A stretch of DNA of 64,000 nucleotides from Spirosoma fluviale (GCF_900230225.1 NZ_OCNH01000002.1:1212793-1276792), one strand, 5' to 3'; shown: positions 1 to 8,226, numbered from the stretch's first letter. Numbers and translations are program-made. The notes: a model not told the origin generated them from the sequence alone.

Positions 1-787
1 AGATAATGGCGTTGATTCCCGATACCTGATTGAACACCGCAAACAACACGGCCAGCATAACGGGGGTCTTATACGTTTTCGAAAACAGACGGGGGGAAAT
101 CGCCGAATCAACCTGACTCTGCTTAATAGCGCGGAAGGTTTGCTCGGCGGTGTCCGGATCAATCAGATTCAGCACCTCACGAGCCTGGGTCACATTCCCT
201 CTTTTCAGCAACAGCCAGCGGGGACTTTCCGGAATGTAGAGTACCGCAAGCAGGAAAATAATGGAAGGCACTGCCTGAATGCCCAGCATCCAGCGCCAGG
301 CTTCTGTTCCAATATCGGCGAGTAGAAAGTTGGACAGATACGCAATCAGGATGCCAAAAACGACATTGAACTGAAACATGCCCACCAGTTTTCCGCGCGA
401 TTTGGCTGGTGAAATCTCAGTGATATACATGGGTGCAGCCACCGACGATGCGCCTACGCCCAATCCTCCCAGCAGTCGAAAGAGCAGGAAAACGCCCCAA
501 CTGGGTGCCAGCGCTGTACCCAGTGACGCGATAAGGTAGAGAACGGCAATGCCAAACAGCGTTTTCTTGCGACCCAACTGTTCGGCTGGAATACCCCCCA
601 GCATCGACCCAAGTACCGTACCGATGAGCGCAATGGATACGGTGAGGCCATGTTCCCAAACACTGAGATGCCATAGGGTCTGGAGTGACTGCTCAACCCC
701 GGAAATAACGGCCGTATCAAAGCCAAAGAGGAAGCCGCCCAGCGCGGCAGTAACAGACCAGAAGAGGATGTTTGTTTTTCGATTCAT
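1..787 (-). CDS. Sugar porter family MFS transporter, N-terminal part (runs off the window)
   Basis: The reverse strand is open from an ATG at 787 to the window edge, giving about 262 residues of a proton:sugar symporter of the XylE/GLUT type in the inner membrane. The first helix carries the family's GGFLFGFDTAVISG signature. It is followed by a loop with GRKK between helices 2 and 3, the MYITEISPAKSRGKLVG motif after helix 4, and PESPRWL after helix 6. The last visible residues, FNQVSGINAII, belong to the conserved helix 7 sugar-binding motif. The family is usually 440-500 residues, so about 40 percent is missing. It lies directly downstream of, and on the same strand as, the sugar-sensing hybrid regulator at 978-3647, which probably controls it. 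The substrate cannot be named from this part. Confidence 0.93.
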   Translation of the reverse strand, partial: MNRKTNILFWSVTAALGGFLFGFDTAVISGVEQSLQTLWHLSVWEHGLTVSIALIGTVLGSMLGGIPAEQLGRKKTLFGIAVLYLIASLGTALAPSWGVFLLFRLLGGLGVGASSVAAPMYITEISPAKSRGKLVGMFQFNVVFGILIAYLSNFLLADIGTEAWRWMLGIQAVPSIIFLLAVLYIPESPRWLLLKRGNVTQAREVLNLIDPDTAEQTFRAIKQSQVDSAISPRLFSKTYKTPVMLAVLFAVFNQVSGINAII

Positions 788-880
788 CGAGTTGAAAATC
801 GTTTATGACGTTTTCGATGAATCAAATCTCCAGAAACTATAATGCCTTCTCCTTCAAACTCCTTTCAAAAAACACTAAAG

Positions 881-977
881 TTGATACATTAACTAATGTG
901 CTGATTATCAGCAGTAATATAGGTGGAGCTTTGTCTATTTAATGTAATTTTGATACAACGCCTGTAAAATTGATACA
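881..977. promoter_or_regulatory. Three TTGATACA direct repeats upstream of the transporter
   Basis: The octamer TTGATACA occurs at 881-888, 950-957 and 970-977, all in the same direction. The last two start 20 bp apart, about two helical turns, and the first lies 69 bp away. The flanks are also similar (AAAGTTGATACATTA and AAATTGATACATTA). Directly repeated half-sites about 20 bp apart are usual for AraC-type DNA-binding domains. The hybrid regulator upstream ends in such a domain, so these are candidate operators for the transporter. The third copy abuts the regulator's stop codon. Function is inferred. Confidence 0.5.
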
Positions 978-3647
978 TTATGAATTTCGCCAGTCTGAAG
1001 GAGTTTGACCCACTTTCTGCCGAAAGAAGGTTGCAAAGTAAGCGGGGTCTTTAAATCCTAAGGCATAGGCGATTTCAGAGATATTCTTTGCCTGGTCACC
1101 CAGGAGTTGTTTGGCCTTCTTAATCCGGTAGTCCGCGATATAGTCGTTTACATTTTTGTTGGTCAGCGCCGTAATTTTCCGGTAAAGCTGTACTCTTGAC
1201 ATCCCCAGTTCACGGCTCAGGTTTTCGACCGATAACTGATTACTATTGATGTGTTTTTCGAGTAATAATTCAAAGTCGAGTAAAAATTTTCGCTCCTTCG
1301 ACTGCACTTGCTGTGGGTTCGTGATTTCATTGGAAAACCGCCTTCTCATGCGATCCCGATTGCCAAGCAGATTCCTGACCTTTACTTCCAGCAGCTGCTG
1401 GTTAAACGGCTTGGGGATATAGGCATCGGCACCGGCTTCGGTACCTTCCAGCTGATTTTCCAACCCTCCCTTGGCCGTTATTAAAATCACGGGAATATGC
1501 GACGTCCGGAAATCCTCTTTTACCCGCTGCGTCAGCCAGATTCCACTCTGACCGGGTAGGGTGACATCACTTAAAATGATGTCCGGAATATTCTGCAAAA
1601 TAAGCTCCCACCCTTTTTCGGCGGTTTCGGCGGGTAGAATACGGTAGCTTCCGGCGAACCGGCTTTGTAAAAAAGTCAATAACTCGCTATTGTCTTCAAT
1701 GATCACCATCGACTGATCGGCACTCGACGCTGCGTCAACAACCCGAGTGTCTGTCTCGGTCTCCACGCTATGATCAAACGCCGGAGTGGCTGTTAGCTGT
1801 ATTGGGTCCTGTGGCGGGCTGTAGGGTAAAGTGATTGTGAACGTGGTGCCTTTTCCCTGTTCTGACGTTAACGTTATTTCACCCTGATGGAGCAGCACAA
1901 ACTCCTGCGATAAGGCCAGGCCTAACCCGGATCCTAAGGAAGCGGATTGACTGCCCCGGTAGTATAAATCAAAGGCATGGGCTTTGTCGATAGCATCCAT
2001 GCCAACACCATTATCGGTTATGATCAGTTTTATACTGTCGGCTGAGCGCGTCAAAGACACATGGATCAGGCCGCCGGGAGCGGTGTACTTAAAGGCATTG
2101 GACAGCAGGTTAAATAGAACTTTATCGAGTTTTTCGGCGTCGAAGGTGTAGGGGAGTTCAGGCAATTGATGGATAAACTGTAAATCGATCTGCTGTTTTC
2201 GGGCTGTAAACGAAAAGTCATTCACAATTTCCTGAATGAATTTTACCAGATCGTGGGTAGCGGTAAGCAGCTCTATTTTTCCGGCATCAATTCGCCGTAA
2301 ATCCAAAACCTGATCAACTAGCTTCAACAGGCGATTAGCATTTTTTCGAATAAGCTCCAGCACTCGTTTCCCTTCTTTACCATCATAGGTTTTTCGATTG
2401 AGTAAATCATCCGCCGGGGTTAGAATCAGGCTGAGTGGCGTTTTGAATTCATGAGAGATATAGGAGTAAAAGCGCATCTTATCTTCGGTAGCCTGCCTGG
2501 CCTGCGCCGATATTCGTTCAATTTCCTCTTTTTGTTGAGCCAGCACCTTATTGGATTGCTGTTTTTCACGCAATAGCGATAAAAGGACTGCGCCAAACAG
2601 GACGACAAGGGTTAATAATGCGAGGAGAACACCAACTGCTTTTTTTTGTGAAGAATAGATCCGACTCAGATCCAGTAATTTGTACGTCTGTCTCTCGATC
2701 GACTGCTGCTGTTCCCTTATTTTTTGGTACTGGGCCAACATTATCCCCACATTATCTGGGTTGATAACCGTCGTAAAAAGTTTGTTTTCCCGTTTGAAAG
2801 GCTTTTTGGTTAAGATGCTGACGGCGTTCTTGATGGCTTCTTCACCACCGGCCGGGTATAAGATTGTCGCGTCGATCAACCCTTTTTTTACTAAATCAAG
2901 TCCTTCATTTTTACCTGCCAAGCCATCAACACCAATTAGTTTAATCTTCTTTCTCAGGCCCAACGATTGGCAGATTTCCGACACAATTAAGGCTAAGCGA
3001 TCATAGTGCGCGTAGATTAATTCGATTTGAGGGTGTGCTTTTAAATAGGCGGGTAAGGTTTGATCAAGCTGGTCGTTTTGCCAGATAATACCGGAATAGG
3101 TAATGGCCGGATACTTCTTCAAGGCCTGGACAAAGCCCAGGTGACGATCAATGGAGGGAGACGTATTCGGGGCCGCACTAATTTCCAGAACGGTTCCATG
3201 TCCTTTGAGCAGTGTATTCGCGTATATACCCGCGTTTTGGCCGACCAGGTAATTTTCGGCCCCTACGAAAGCGGTATACTTGGTGGAAGAAATGCGTCGA
3301 TCTAAAATAATGACGGGTATACCAGACAGATACGCCTGGTTGATCGAAGACGTATTGGCATCTTTCTCATTGGGCGACACAATTAATAAATCGACTTTCT
3401 GCGTTACAAACTCCTGTATCTGTTCATTTTGTTTTTTGGAATCACCATTCGCTACCTTCATCTCCATCGACATATCCGGGTAAAATGAGAGCTCTCGTTT
3501 CATTCCCTGATACATGTCTTTTCGCCAATTATCACTCATCATGCATTGCGAAAAGCCAATGGTGTATTTAGGTTTTTCCTTCTGAGTACAAGAAATAAAG
3601 AACACGAACGCCAATATGCAGAATTTAGAATAGGTAGCCATGGCCAT
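978..3647 (-). CDS. Hybrid two-component system protein: periplasmic sugar-binding sensor, histidine kinase, receiver and AraC output
   Basis: This 889-residue protein combines a complete signalling chain. Residues 1-20 form a lipoprotein-like or uncleaved signal (FFISC, Cys20). Residues 27-315 are a LacI/ribose-binding type periplasmic domain (YTIGFSQCMMSDNWR, IPVIILDRR, KLIGVDG). A membrane helix lies at about 337-359. HisKA has its phosphoaccepting His at about 399 (YISHEFKTPLSLI). HATPase shows NLLSNAFKYT, DNGVGM and GSGLGLALS. A receiver at about 655-770 has IIEDNSE and ILSDVTLPG, and a C-terminal AraC helix-turn-helix (about 785-889) ends with the usual GFKDPAYFATFFRQKVGQTP. Known members sense mono- or oligosaccharides in the periplasm and switch on uptake genes. 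The same-strand sugar transporter downstream is the obvious target. Confidence 0.95.
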   Translation of the reverse strand: MAMATYSKFCILAFVFFISCTQKEKPKYTIGFSQCMMSDNWRKDMYQGMKRELSFYPDMSMEMKVANGDSKKQNEQIQEFVTQKVDLLIVSPNEKDANTSSINQAYLSGIPVIILDRRISSTKYTAFVGAENYLVGQNAGIYANTLLKGHGTVLEISAAPNTSPSIDRHLGFVQALKKYPAITYSGIIWQNDQLDQTLPAYLKAHPQIELIYAHYDRLALIVSEICQSLGLRKKIKLIGVDGLAGKNEGLDLVKKGLIDATILYPAGGEEAIKNAVSILTKKPFKRENKLFTTVINPDNVGIMLAQYQKIREQQQSIERQTYKLLDLSRIYSSQKKAVGVLLALLTLVVLFGAVLLSLLREKQQSNKVLAQQKEEIERISAQARQATEDKMRFYSYISHEFKTPLSLILTPADDLLNRKTYDGKEGKRVLELIRKNANRLLKLVDQVLDLRRIDAGKIELLTATHDLVKFIQEIVNDFSFTARKQQIDLQFIHQLPELPYTFDAEKLDKVLFNLLSNAFKYTAPGGLIHVSLTRSADSIKLIITDNGVGMDAIDKAHAFDLYYRGSQSASLGSGLGLALSQEFVLLHQGEITLTSEQGKGTTFTITLPYSPPQDPIQLTATPAFDHSVETETDTRVVDAASSADQSMVIIEDNSELLTFLQSRFAGSYRILPAETAEKGWELILQNIPDIILSDVTLPGQSGIWLTQRVKEDFRTSHIPVILITAKGGLENQLEGTEAGADAYIPKPFNQQLLEVKVRNLLGNRDRMRRRFSNEITNPQQVQSKERKFLLDFELLLEKHINSNQLSVENLSRELGMSRVQLYRKITALTNKNVNDYIADYRIKKAKQLLGDQAKNISEIAYALGFKDPAYFATFFRQKVGQTPSDWRNS

Positions 3648-4129
3648 GATTAAACGAAATTAGCCATTCAGATGATTAGATATACTAATCAAATTTGTCA
3701 ACTTATTGAGGCTATAGTACAAATTTAAGCCTTAATCTTTAATGTCTATTTAGATAAATTCATATTATAGTCTGAACAATCAGGGAGTCAGCATCAGACC
3801 ACAGGAAAGTTTCGAACCAAAGGCGTATGCAGCTGATTGTGTTGGATAATGACTAAAAAATTAACGTCTCACTGAAACGCTCCCGCTTGAGACGAATACA
3901 CTTTCATGTGTCTTCTTTTTGAATGGGACGTTTAATCGGGCTGCCTGGTAAAGTACTGTCAATGACTATCCGTTGCCTAGGAATGGACCAGTATCTTATC
4001 TTTACTCCGGTTTCAAACCACAAGCTTACGTGTTTATTCTTTGACTGGCCTATCCCGTTTGGGTAGACTAGTTTTTCGCCTGGCTGCCCTATTTGGACTT
4101 ACTAACTCCGGAACGAACCGTACAGCCGG
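3648..4129. other. Intergenic region with one repeat element
   Basis: This is the divergent spacer between the hybrid regulator and the short response regulator. Apart from the dispersed element at 3824-3981 it is AT-rich and carries no convincing reading frame. Promoters for both flanking genes must lie here, but no clear TTG/TAnnTTTG pair was found. Confidence 0.6.
3824..3981 (+). mobile_element. Dispersed MITE-like element, copy 1
   Basis: The left end begins CGTATGC at 3824 and the right end is a decayed match (CTATCCGTTGCCTAG). Between them lie GTCTC (3866), AACGCTCCC, GAGAC, the small hairpin ACAC-TTTCAT-GTGT, CTTCTT and GGGACGTTT. The outer ends are inverted relative to each other, and AAACGCTCCC pairs with GGGACGTTT apart from mismatches. 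The same layout recurs at about a dozen places in the window. No coding capacity is present. Confidence 0.7.
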
Positions 4130-4498
4130 ATGTTGGTCAGTAAACAGCCCCTTATGGCACTGCCTTCTTTTGAGTCGCTTCAATCGCCGTCCGATGTGGT
4201 CTGTCTCGTTGATGATGACGCTGATTATCGCCTGCTGGTTGAAATCGTCTTTAAGCGATACATGCCGTCCTATTCGTTACGTTTGTTCACGAGTGGCCAG
4301 AATTTCCTGGATGCCTTAAAGAAACAACCCCACTACCGCTCCCTTCCGGTTGTGATGATGAGTGCGGATGCTTCCCATTCGGAGATAACTAGTTTTTATG
4401 AAGCCGGGGCTATCAGCTATCTCTCCAAGCAGGCGGATGTCAACCGGCTTAAAGACACTCTACTACTGGCCTGCCAACACGCCAATAAACGTGGATAG
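4130..4498 (+). CDS. Response-regulator receiver protein lacking the phosphoacceptor block
   Basis: The 122-residue product starts like a CheY-type receiver (VCLVDDDADYRLLVEIVF, acidic pair present) and ends like one (SLPVVMMSADAS, then YLSKQADVNRL with the conserved Lys). The strand-3 segment with the phosphorylated Asp and following MP motif is absent: SGQNFLDAL runs straight into KKQPHYRSLPVV. About 25-40 residues appear to have been lost in frame. Its neighbour at 4512-4937 retains the segment (VLSDINMP). The protein therefore cannot be phosphorylated in the normal way and is either a pseudo-receiver or a decaying gene. A second in-frame ATG at 4154 could be the true start. Confidence 0.75.
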   Translation: MLVSKQPLMALPSFESLQSPSDVVCLVDDDADYRLLVEIVFKRYMPSYSLRLFTSGQNFLDALKKQPHYRSLPVVMMSADASHSEITSFYEAGAISYLSKQADVNRLKDTLLLACQHANKRG

Positions 4499-4511
4499 GG
4501 CTTAATGTTGA

Positions 4512-4937
4512 TTAACCGACAAAGTCAGGCGACGTACATTCCTGCCAGTAGTCGATTATTTTTCGCATCATCTGTTCGAGTTTGTCCAAACTGCTGGGCT
4601 TGACAAAAAAGCCCTGGACTGACTTGGAGTAGGCGTCAATGACGTGTTGCTGCTCGGCGCTGGTGGTAAAGAATAAGTAGGGAATGCATTTTAAGCGCAG
4701 GCTCTCATTGGCATGTACTTTCTCTCGGAGTTCGAGTCCGCTTAATTTGGGCATATTGATATCCGACAGAACGATGAATGGCTCAATATCGGTCGACAGT
4801 AAGTAGGTAAGCGCTTCTTCAGGATCCTGGAAAAAGATAATTTCATTTCGAATGGCTAGTTTTTTAATGGCCTGCGTTAACAGGATCTGGTCGTCCTCAT
4901 CATCTTCAATAACAATGATGGGTCCTTTCTTATTCAT
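4512..4937 (-). CDS. Single-domain response regulator
   Basis: The 141-residue protein is a receiver domain with no output domain. The acidic pocket is IEDDEDDQILL, the phosphoacceptor is Asp59 (IVLSDINMPKLSG), the switch residue region is FFTTSAEQ, and the conserved Lys follows in GFFVKPSSL. It is the form usually called CheY-like or Rcp1-like in Cytophagales, where many such proteins act with orphan kinases. It converges with the degenerate receiver at 4130-4498, leaving 13 bp between the two stop codons. No kinase is adjacent, so its partner is unknown. Confidence 0.92.
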   Translation of the reverse strand: MNKKGPIIVIEDDEDDQILLTQAIKKLAIRNEIIFFQDPEEALTYLLSTDIEPFIVLSDINMPKLSGLELREKVHANESLRLKCIPYLFFTTSAEQQHVIDAYSKSVQGFFVKPSSLDKLEQMMRKIIDYWQECTSPDFVG

Positions 4938-5343
4938 AAGCGGTAGGGGAAATAAATTTTGCGTGTAGCCATGGGCTGCTGGTGTAACGACACTCGCCGA
5001 CCATTCGTTGCAAACCCAACGGTAGCGTCATCCGTGCCCCCAGTGTTTATAGGCTCAGCTAGTTGCAGTATGTAAGACGCTATCTATCCTAAGTGACAAA
5101 CCAATTGTAAAACAGGCGTATGCGACTAACTGAAGTTGACAAACATTAAAAAGTGATTGTCTCATAAAAAGCTTCCACTAGAGACGAAGAACCTTCATGA
5201 ACCTGCTTCTTAAATGAGGGTAAAGAAAGGGTGTATGGGCAAGAATTTAATGGGAAAAGCATCTACGAAAGCCCCGAAGAGCACATGACTGGCATCTGGA
5301 AATGAAAACGGCCAGCCTCTGGGACTGACCGGTGAGAAGGCGT
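4938..5343. other. Intergenic region with one repeat element
   Basis: The stretch separates two minus-strand genes. It contains the truncated dispersed element at 5117-5230 and no supported gene. The 5' end of the response regulator's transcript must start in the right-hand part of 4938-5100, but no strong promoter match was seen. Confidence 0.55.
5117..5230 (+). mobile_element. Dispersed MITE-like element, copy 2 (right end lost)
   Basis: The left end is CGTATGCGAC followed by GTTGACAAACATTAAAAA. It continues with TGTCTCATAAAAAGC, GAGACGAAG, TTCATGA and CTGCTTCTTAAATGAGGG. The right terminal repeat cannot be found after 5230, so this copy is truncated. Confidence 0.65.
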
Positions 5344-5673
5344 TTATCTTTTAGTCTTTTCAACCACCTTCACCAGCCTGTAACGTATGCTTGATCCATC
5401 CATCGGTGGGTTTTCAACCCGTTCCCGTTTGACGGTTAGTGTGTATTCGAAACCTTCTTCGTAGGCAAAGCCTTCAATGCCAGAGTAATGCAACGTCCAG
5501 GTAGGGTTTTCCTCCATTTTGACCCACAGGCACTTCTGTGGACCGACACCTGTACAATCTTTATAGTGATCAGCTACACGCATCGTAATGGTTTCGGGTT
5601 TTAAATCATTTTTGTCACAGGCCGAAAACAGAAGGAGAAGGCAAACCGAAAGTAAACGAATGCTGTAATTCAT
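5344..5673 (-). CDS. DUF4377 domain lipoprotein
   Basis: The 109-residue product has a lipoprotein signal (LLLLFSACDK, lipid-bearing Cys about 19). The rest fits DUF4377: a C-T-G-V-G-P-Q-K-C segment with two cysteines, a central W-T-L-H-Y-S-G-I-E-G-F motif, and a terminal VENPPMDGSSIRYRLVKV strand. The domain is often found alone or fused to META/HslJ domains in Bacteroidota envelope proteins, and its molecular function is unknown. It is likely anchored in the periplasm or outer membrane. The next upstream gene (5816-6262) also encodes a lipoprotein on the same strand, with 142 bp between them. Confidence 0.88.
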   Translation of the reverse strand: MNYSIRLLSVCLLLLFSACDKNDLKPETITMRVADHYKDCTGVGPQKCLWVKMEENPTWTLHYSGIEGFAYEEGFEYTLTVKRERVENPPMDGSSIRYRLVKVVEKTKR

Positions 5674-5815
5674 GGTTGTTTAACCGGGTGAATGGTGGAT
5701 GAATTTTCTGGCAAGACTCCTTTTCGAGGAATTCGGTTGTATCCAGGTAAATAAACGCATCACAAGGATTTCATTTGGACGGTTTCAGCAGTTTTCACGG
5801 CTAACAGTCATGGCT

Positions 5816-6262
5816 TCATAGAACAATTGATACTTTACTGAATTCATAGGCTGGTAAGTCCTGAGCCCGGCCCAAATCCAAATACATTCGGTTCTGATTA
5901 ATCAGTACGCCAGGATCACGCACATACCAGTTGTCTTCTCTGGGTTGTGCATTGGTTTTAATCAGTAGACCATAATCAGACTTTTCAATTGTATAATCAA
6001 CCTGGTCGGTCTGAATACCGTCTTGGATAAGGCGGATCCAGTTCTCATCGATAATCAGTTCCACATTCGGTACAGAGGGGTTAGGAATCATCGTGGATAC
6101 CTTAATCAGCTTCCACTTACCCGGTAACCACCGCCTGGCTTGCTGTAAATCCAGTGTATATTCTTTCAGGGGATAGGCCTGGGGGTCAACCGGGTCTGTT
6201 TTGTGACAACTGATGATGCCAAAAGTGACTAGTAGCCATAAGCTCAACACACTTGTTTTCAT
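5816..6262 (-). CDS. Small lipoprotein, lipocalin-like fold suspected
   Basis: The 148-residue product begins with a lipoprotein signal (LVTFGIISCHK, Cys about 19). The mature part has the GKWKLIKVS opening typical of lipocalin-like domains in Bacteroidota, followed by alternating beta-strand segments (VELIIDENWIRLIQDG, YGLLIKTNAQ, NRMYLDLGRA). I do not recognise a more specific family. Placement in the envelope is inferred from the signal. Confidence 0.7.
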   Translation of the reverse strand: MKTSVLSLWLLVTFGIISCHKTDPVDPQAYPLKEYTLDLQQARRWLPGKWKLIKVSTMIPNPSVPNVELIIDENWIRLIQDGIQTDQVDYTIEKSDYGLLIKTNAQPREDNWYVRDPGVLINQNRMYLDLGRAQDLPAYEFSKVSIVL

Positions 6263-6450
6263 TGATCAAGGAGTTAGTTCGTCTTTCTATATGACCCCAG
6301 TTAAGGTAATATGGTTGGATTGCAGACTGTTGAGTAATCGGTACTATAGTAGCCGAAGGATGAAAAATAGTCAGATAACGGGTTTGTCTGTTTAAATCCT
6401 GGTTTTACTATCTGTCTGTCTAACTCAATTCGTAGCACACGCTTGATTAA

Positions 6451-6930
6451 TTACTGATAAGTGATCGTGTAAAAGTAGGTGCCCATCACACCCACCGGGG
6501 CGCTGCGCTGAGTCGGAAAAGCACGTGAATTCGTGCCCGGCGTTTCATCAACTAACTTGCTGGTAGTGCAGCCAGCCAAGGCCGTACAATGCTGCACGGT
6601 TCGGTAGCGCAGGTTATTCCGGGTAAGGGCATTATCTAAGCCCACCAATCCCATCACGGCCCCTACACTGGGGTTAGCGCTAGCGGATAGCCGGCCTGAT
6701 CCAATTGAAAGCTACTTCGGTTAACCACTTGATCAGCAATCACCAGCCGGGCATTCAGGGTGTGACCGACATACGTTAACTCAAAACAGGCGGGCCTTAC
6801 TTGACTGGATCCAGCCGAATCCAGCTCGTTCGAAATGGCGCTCAGACTAACTTCAGTGAGCTGATCATGGGTGTGGAAGAATTGCGCCTGTGGCGGGCGG
6901 TGTAGACGGCGAGGGGCTATGAAAAGCCAG
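6451..6930 (-). pseudogene. Remnant of a secreted protein gene, frameshifted and cut at its 5' end
   Basis: Two adjoining reverse frames give one continuous protein-like sequence. The upstream part (about 6905 to 6705) reads LHRPPQAQFFHTHDQLTEVS and later ACFELTYVGHTLNARLVIAD. The downstream part (about 6720 to 6451) reads SGRLSASANPSVGAVMGLVG and ends GVMGTYFYTITYQ. The first frame runs into a stop near 6675, while the second is open across the join, so a frameshift near 6715 has split the gene. No start codon exists, because the 5' end stops at the right end of a dispersed element (6931-6968). The family is not recognised. Confidence 0.5.
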
Positions 6931-6968
6931 TTTTTTACTAGTTGTCTATTCTATTCCGTAGCATTCGG
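6931..6968 (+). mobile_element. Dispersed MITE-like element, right terminal repeat only
   Basis: TTTTTTACTAGTTGTCT followed by TATTCCGTAGCATTCGG matches the right terminal inverted repeat of the complete copies (consensus TTTTTAATAACTGTCAAC then CTATTCGTAGCATACGG). It lies exactly where the gene remnant at 6451-6930 loses its 5' end. Confidence 0.55.
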
Positions 6969-6976
6969 TCATGTTC

Positions 6977-7459
6977 TTAGGGCTTTGCTCTCCCAATAAA
7001 TCGACCATTTCCCAGCAAGAAATTGATAGCTCTGCCAACGTTTCGGTCAATACTTTCCTGGCTTTTCAGCTTAGTTATGTAGCGCACGATCTCGTGTTGC
7101 AGCGAAGGGCGTAAGCTCTCAAATATTGCCTTGGCGGGTGGGTTGGCCTGCAGTGCTTCCCTTAACTGGGGGTGAAGTTTCAGGCGTCGGTCGGTGGGGT
7201 CAACCTCGATCATAATCTCAAGGGTCTCACCAATTCGTTTGGGCGAATTTTTCAGCATACTGGTGTTGATGTAAAGCCGCCAGTCGCCACTGTATTTGAC
7301 TAAGGTCTGTTGGTAGGGCAGTTGGTTGATAGTGCCACGTACCGGAATTTTCCCTTTTTGGTTGCTGGCGTGGCTAAGAATCGGCTCTAAAATCTCTTGG
7401 GGTACAAACACAAAGGGGTTCACGCCGATTATGTTGAGGTCAGCAGTAAAGTTGTACAT
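6977..7459 (-). CDS. DUF1905 / YdeI-OmpD-associated domain protein
   Basis: The 160-residue cytoplasmic protein has an N-terminal DUF1905 beta-barrel-like domain (about 1-95: FVFVPQEI, GKIPVRGTINQLPYQQTLV, YINTSMLK, GETLEIMIEVD). A C-terminal helical segment of the YdeI/OmpD-associated type follows (about 100-155: HPQLREALQANPPAKAIFESL). The two domains occur together in many soil bacteria; the biochemical role is not established. No operon partner is evident. The start codon at 7459 gives the usual length for this arrangement. Confidence 0.85.
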   Translation of the reverse strand: MYNFTADLNIIGVNPFVFVPQEILEPILSHASNQKGKIPVRGTINQLPYQQTLVKYSGDWRLYINTSMLKNSPKRIGETLEIMIEVDPTDRRLKLHPQLREALQANPPAKAIFESLRPSLQHEIVRYITKLKSQESIDRNVGRAINFLLGNGRFIGRAKP

Positions 7460-7569
7460 GGGATTTTTTTAGTAACTCGACAGGACGGCTGCCGCAAAGA
7501 GTTACCTCATTAACCAGTAAATTAGTTTGTAGAGTTCTCAACACTTACCCCCCTAAAATCAGGTAATTA

Positions 7570-7648
7570 GCGTATTGGTTGTCTTGTAGATCAATTCATG
7601 GACTAATAAGCGTTTTTTAAACATGTCCACTACTATCCATAGCATACG
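7570..7648 (+). mobile_element. Dispersed MITE-like element, right-half fragment
   Basis: GCGTTTTTTAAACATGTC followed by CACTACTATCCATAGCATACG (ending 7648) reproduces the right half and right terminal repeat of the complete copies. The left half is too diverged to delimit, so the left coordinate is approximate. Confidence 0.5.
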
Positions 7649-7745
7649 GTTTAACAGATCCTAGAAAAGGTCTCTACTCCTTTGTATCCTACCGATGGTC
7701 ATTCAAACATCCTTACGAATTCATAACAGGATGTCCTATAAAAAA

Positions 7746-7770
7746 TGGTGGCCCATAAAAAGGGCCACCA
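7746..7770. terminator. GC-rich hairpin, possible terminator
   Basis: TGGTGGCCC and GGGCCACCA form a perfect 9-bp stem around the loop ATAAAAA. It lies downstream (minus strand) of the first precursor-peptide gene, about 270 bp away, and so may end that transcript. No U-tract follows on the minus strand, so this is tentative. Confidence 0.4.
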
Positions 7771-8042
7771 ACTCTCTATTCAGGCAGCCCGGAAAAATAC
7801 TGTTTACGCCTAAACCGACGTATAAATCTGAAGTCCAAAAACATAACTCAAAGCAATGACCGGTAACGAGAATGTTTCTAATCATACGCTGAGTTATAGG
7901 CAAGAACGATTAAAAATCAGGTGAGGGCTACTCGACTGTTGACCACAAAACACCTATCGCAGTCTGTGCCCAGGGGTCTATTCGTTTAAACTGACTATAT
8001 AGACCAGTACCTGCCTCATGCAAAAGAAACATGGAGCCAAGC

Positions 8043-8189
8043 TCATCCCTCAGTACTGCCAAAGCCATCGACGGCTGAACCACCCTTAAGGGTGAGTTTT
8101 TTAACGTTGCCCAGCTTATTGAGCTTGGGCGATTTGTAGCTCCGTTTGGGCTGGGGTGTTACGAGGTTTATTTTTTTCGGGGGATTCAT
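8043..8189 (-). CDS. Lasso-peptide-like precursor peptide, copy A
   Basis: A 48-codon gene starts at the ATG 8189 and ends at 8043. Its leader contains RSYKSPKLNKLGNVKKLTL, which places Tyr, Pro, Leu, Gly and Thr at -17, -14, -12, -8 and -2 if cleavage follows Leu34. That is the spacing of characterised lasso leaders. The predicted core is KGGSAVDGFGSTEG, with Asp at position 7 as a possible ring acceptor. It starts 37 bp downstream of a T9SS-secreted protein gene (8227-9459). The leader is nearly identical to copies B-D, but the last residues differ (STEG rather than SFG). No maturation enzymes are encoded nearby. The peptide could instead be an unmodified secreted or regulatory peptide. Confidence 0.75.
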   Translation of the reverse strand: MNPPKKINLVTPQPKRSYKSPKLNKLGNVKKLTLKGGSAVDGFGSTEG

Positions 8190-8226
8190 GAACTAGGTGA
8201 TAAGTGAATAAAATAAATGAGACTAC

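Larger units (their letters stand above)
7460..8042. other. Intergenic region with an element fragment and a hairpin
   Basis: No gene is supported. It contains the right half of a dispersed element (about 7570-7648) and a strong GC hairpin at 7746-7770. The remainder up to the first precursor-peptide gene shows nothing recognisable. Confidence 0.6.

Noticed and set aside
140-842. Several short frames on both strands at the left edge
   Set aside because: The minus-strand sugar transporter is open across the whole stretch and has clear family motifs; the short frames overlap it.
891-900. The 10-mer AACTAATGTG shared with the inverted repeat at 46730-46771
   Set aside because: A single 10-bp match in 64 kb of AT-biased spacer is not strong, and the genes nearby are unrelated.
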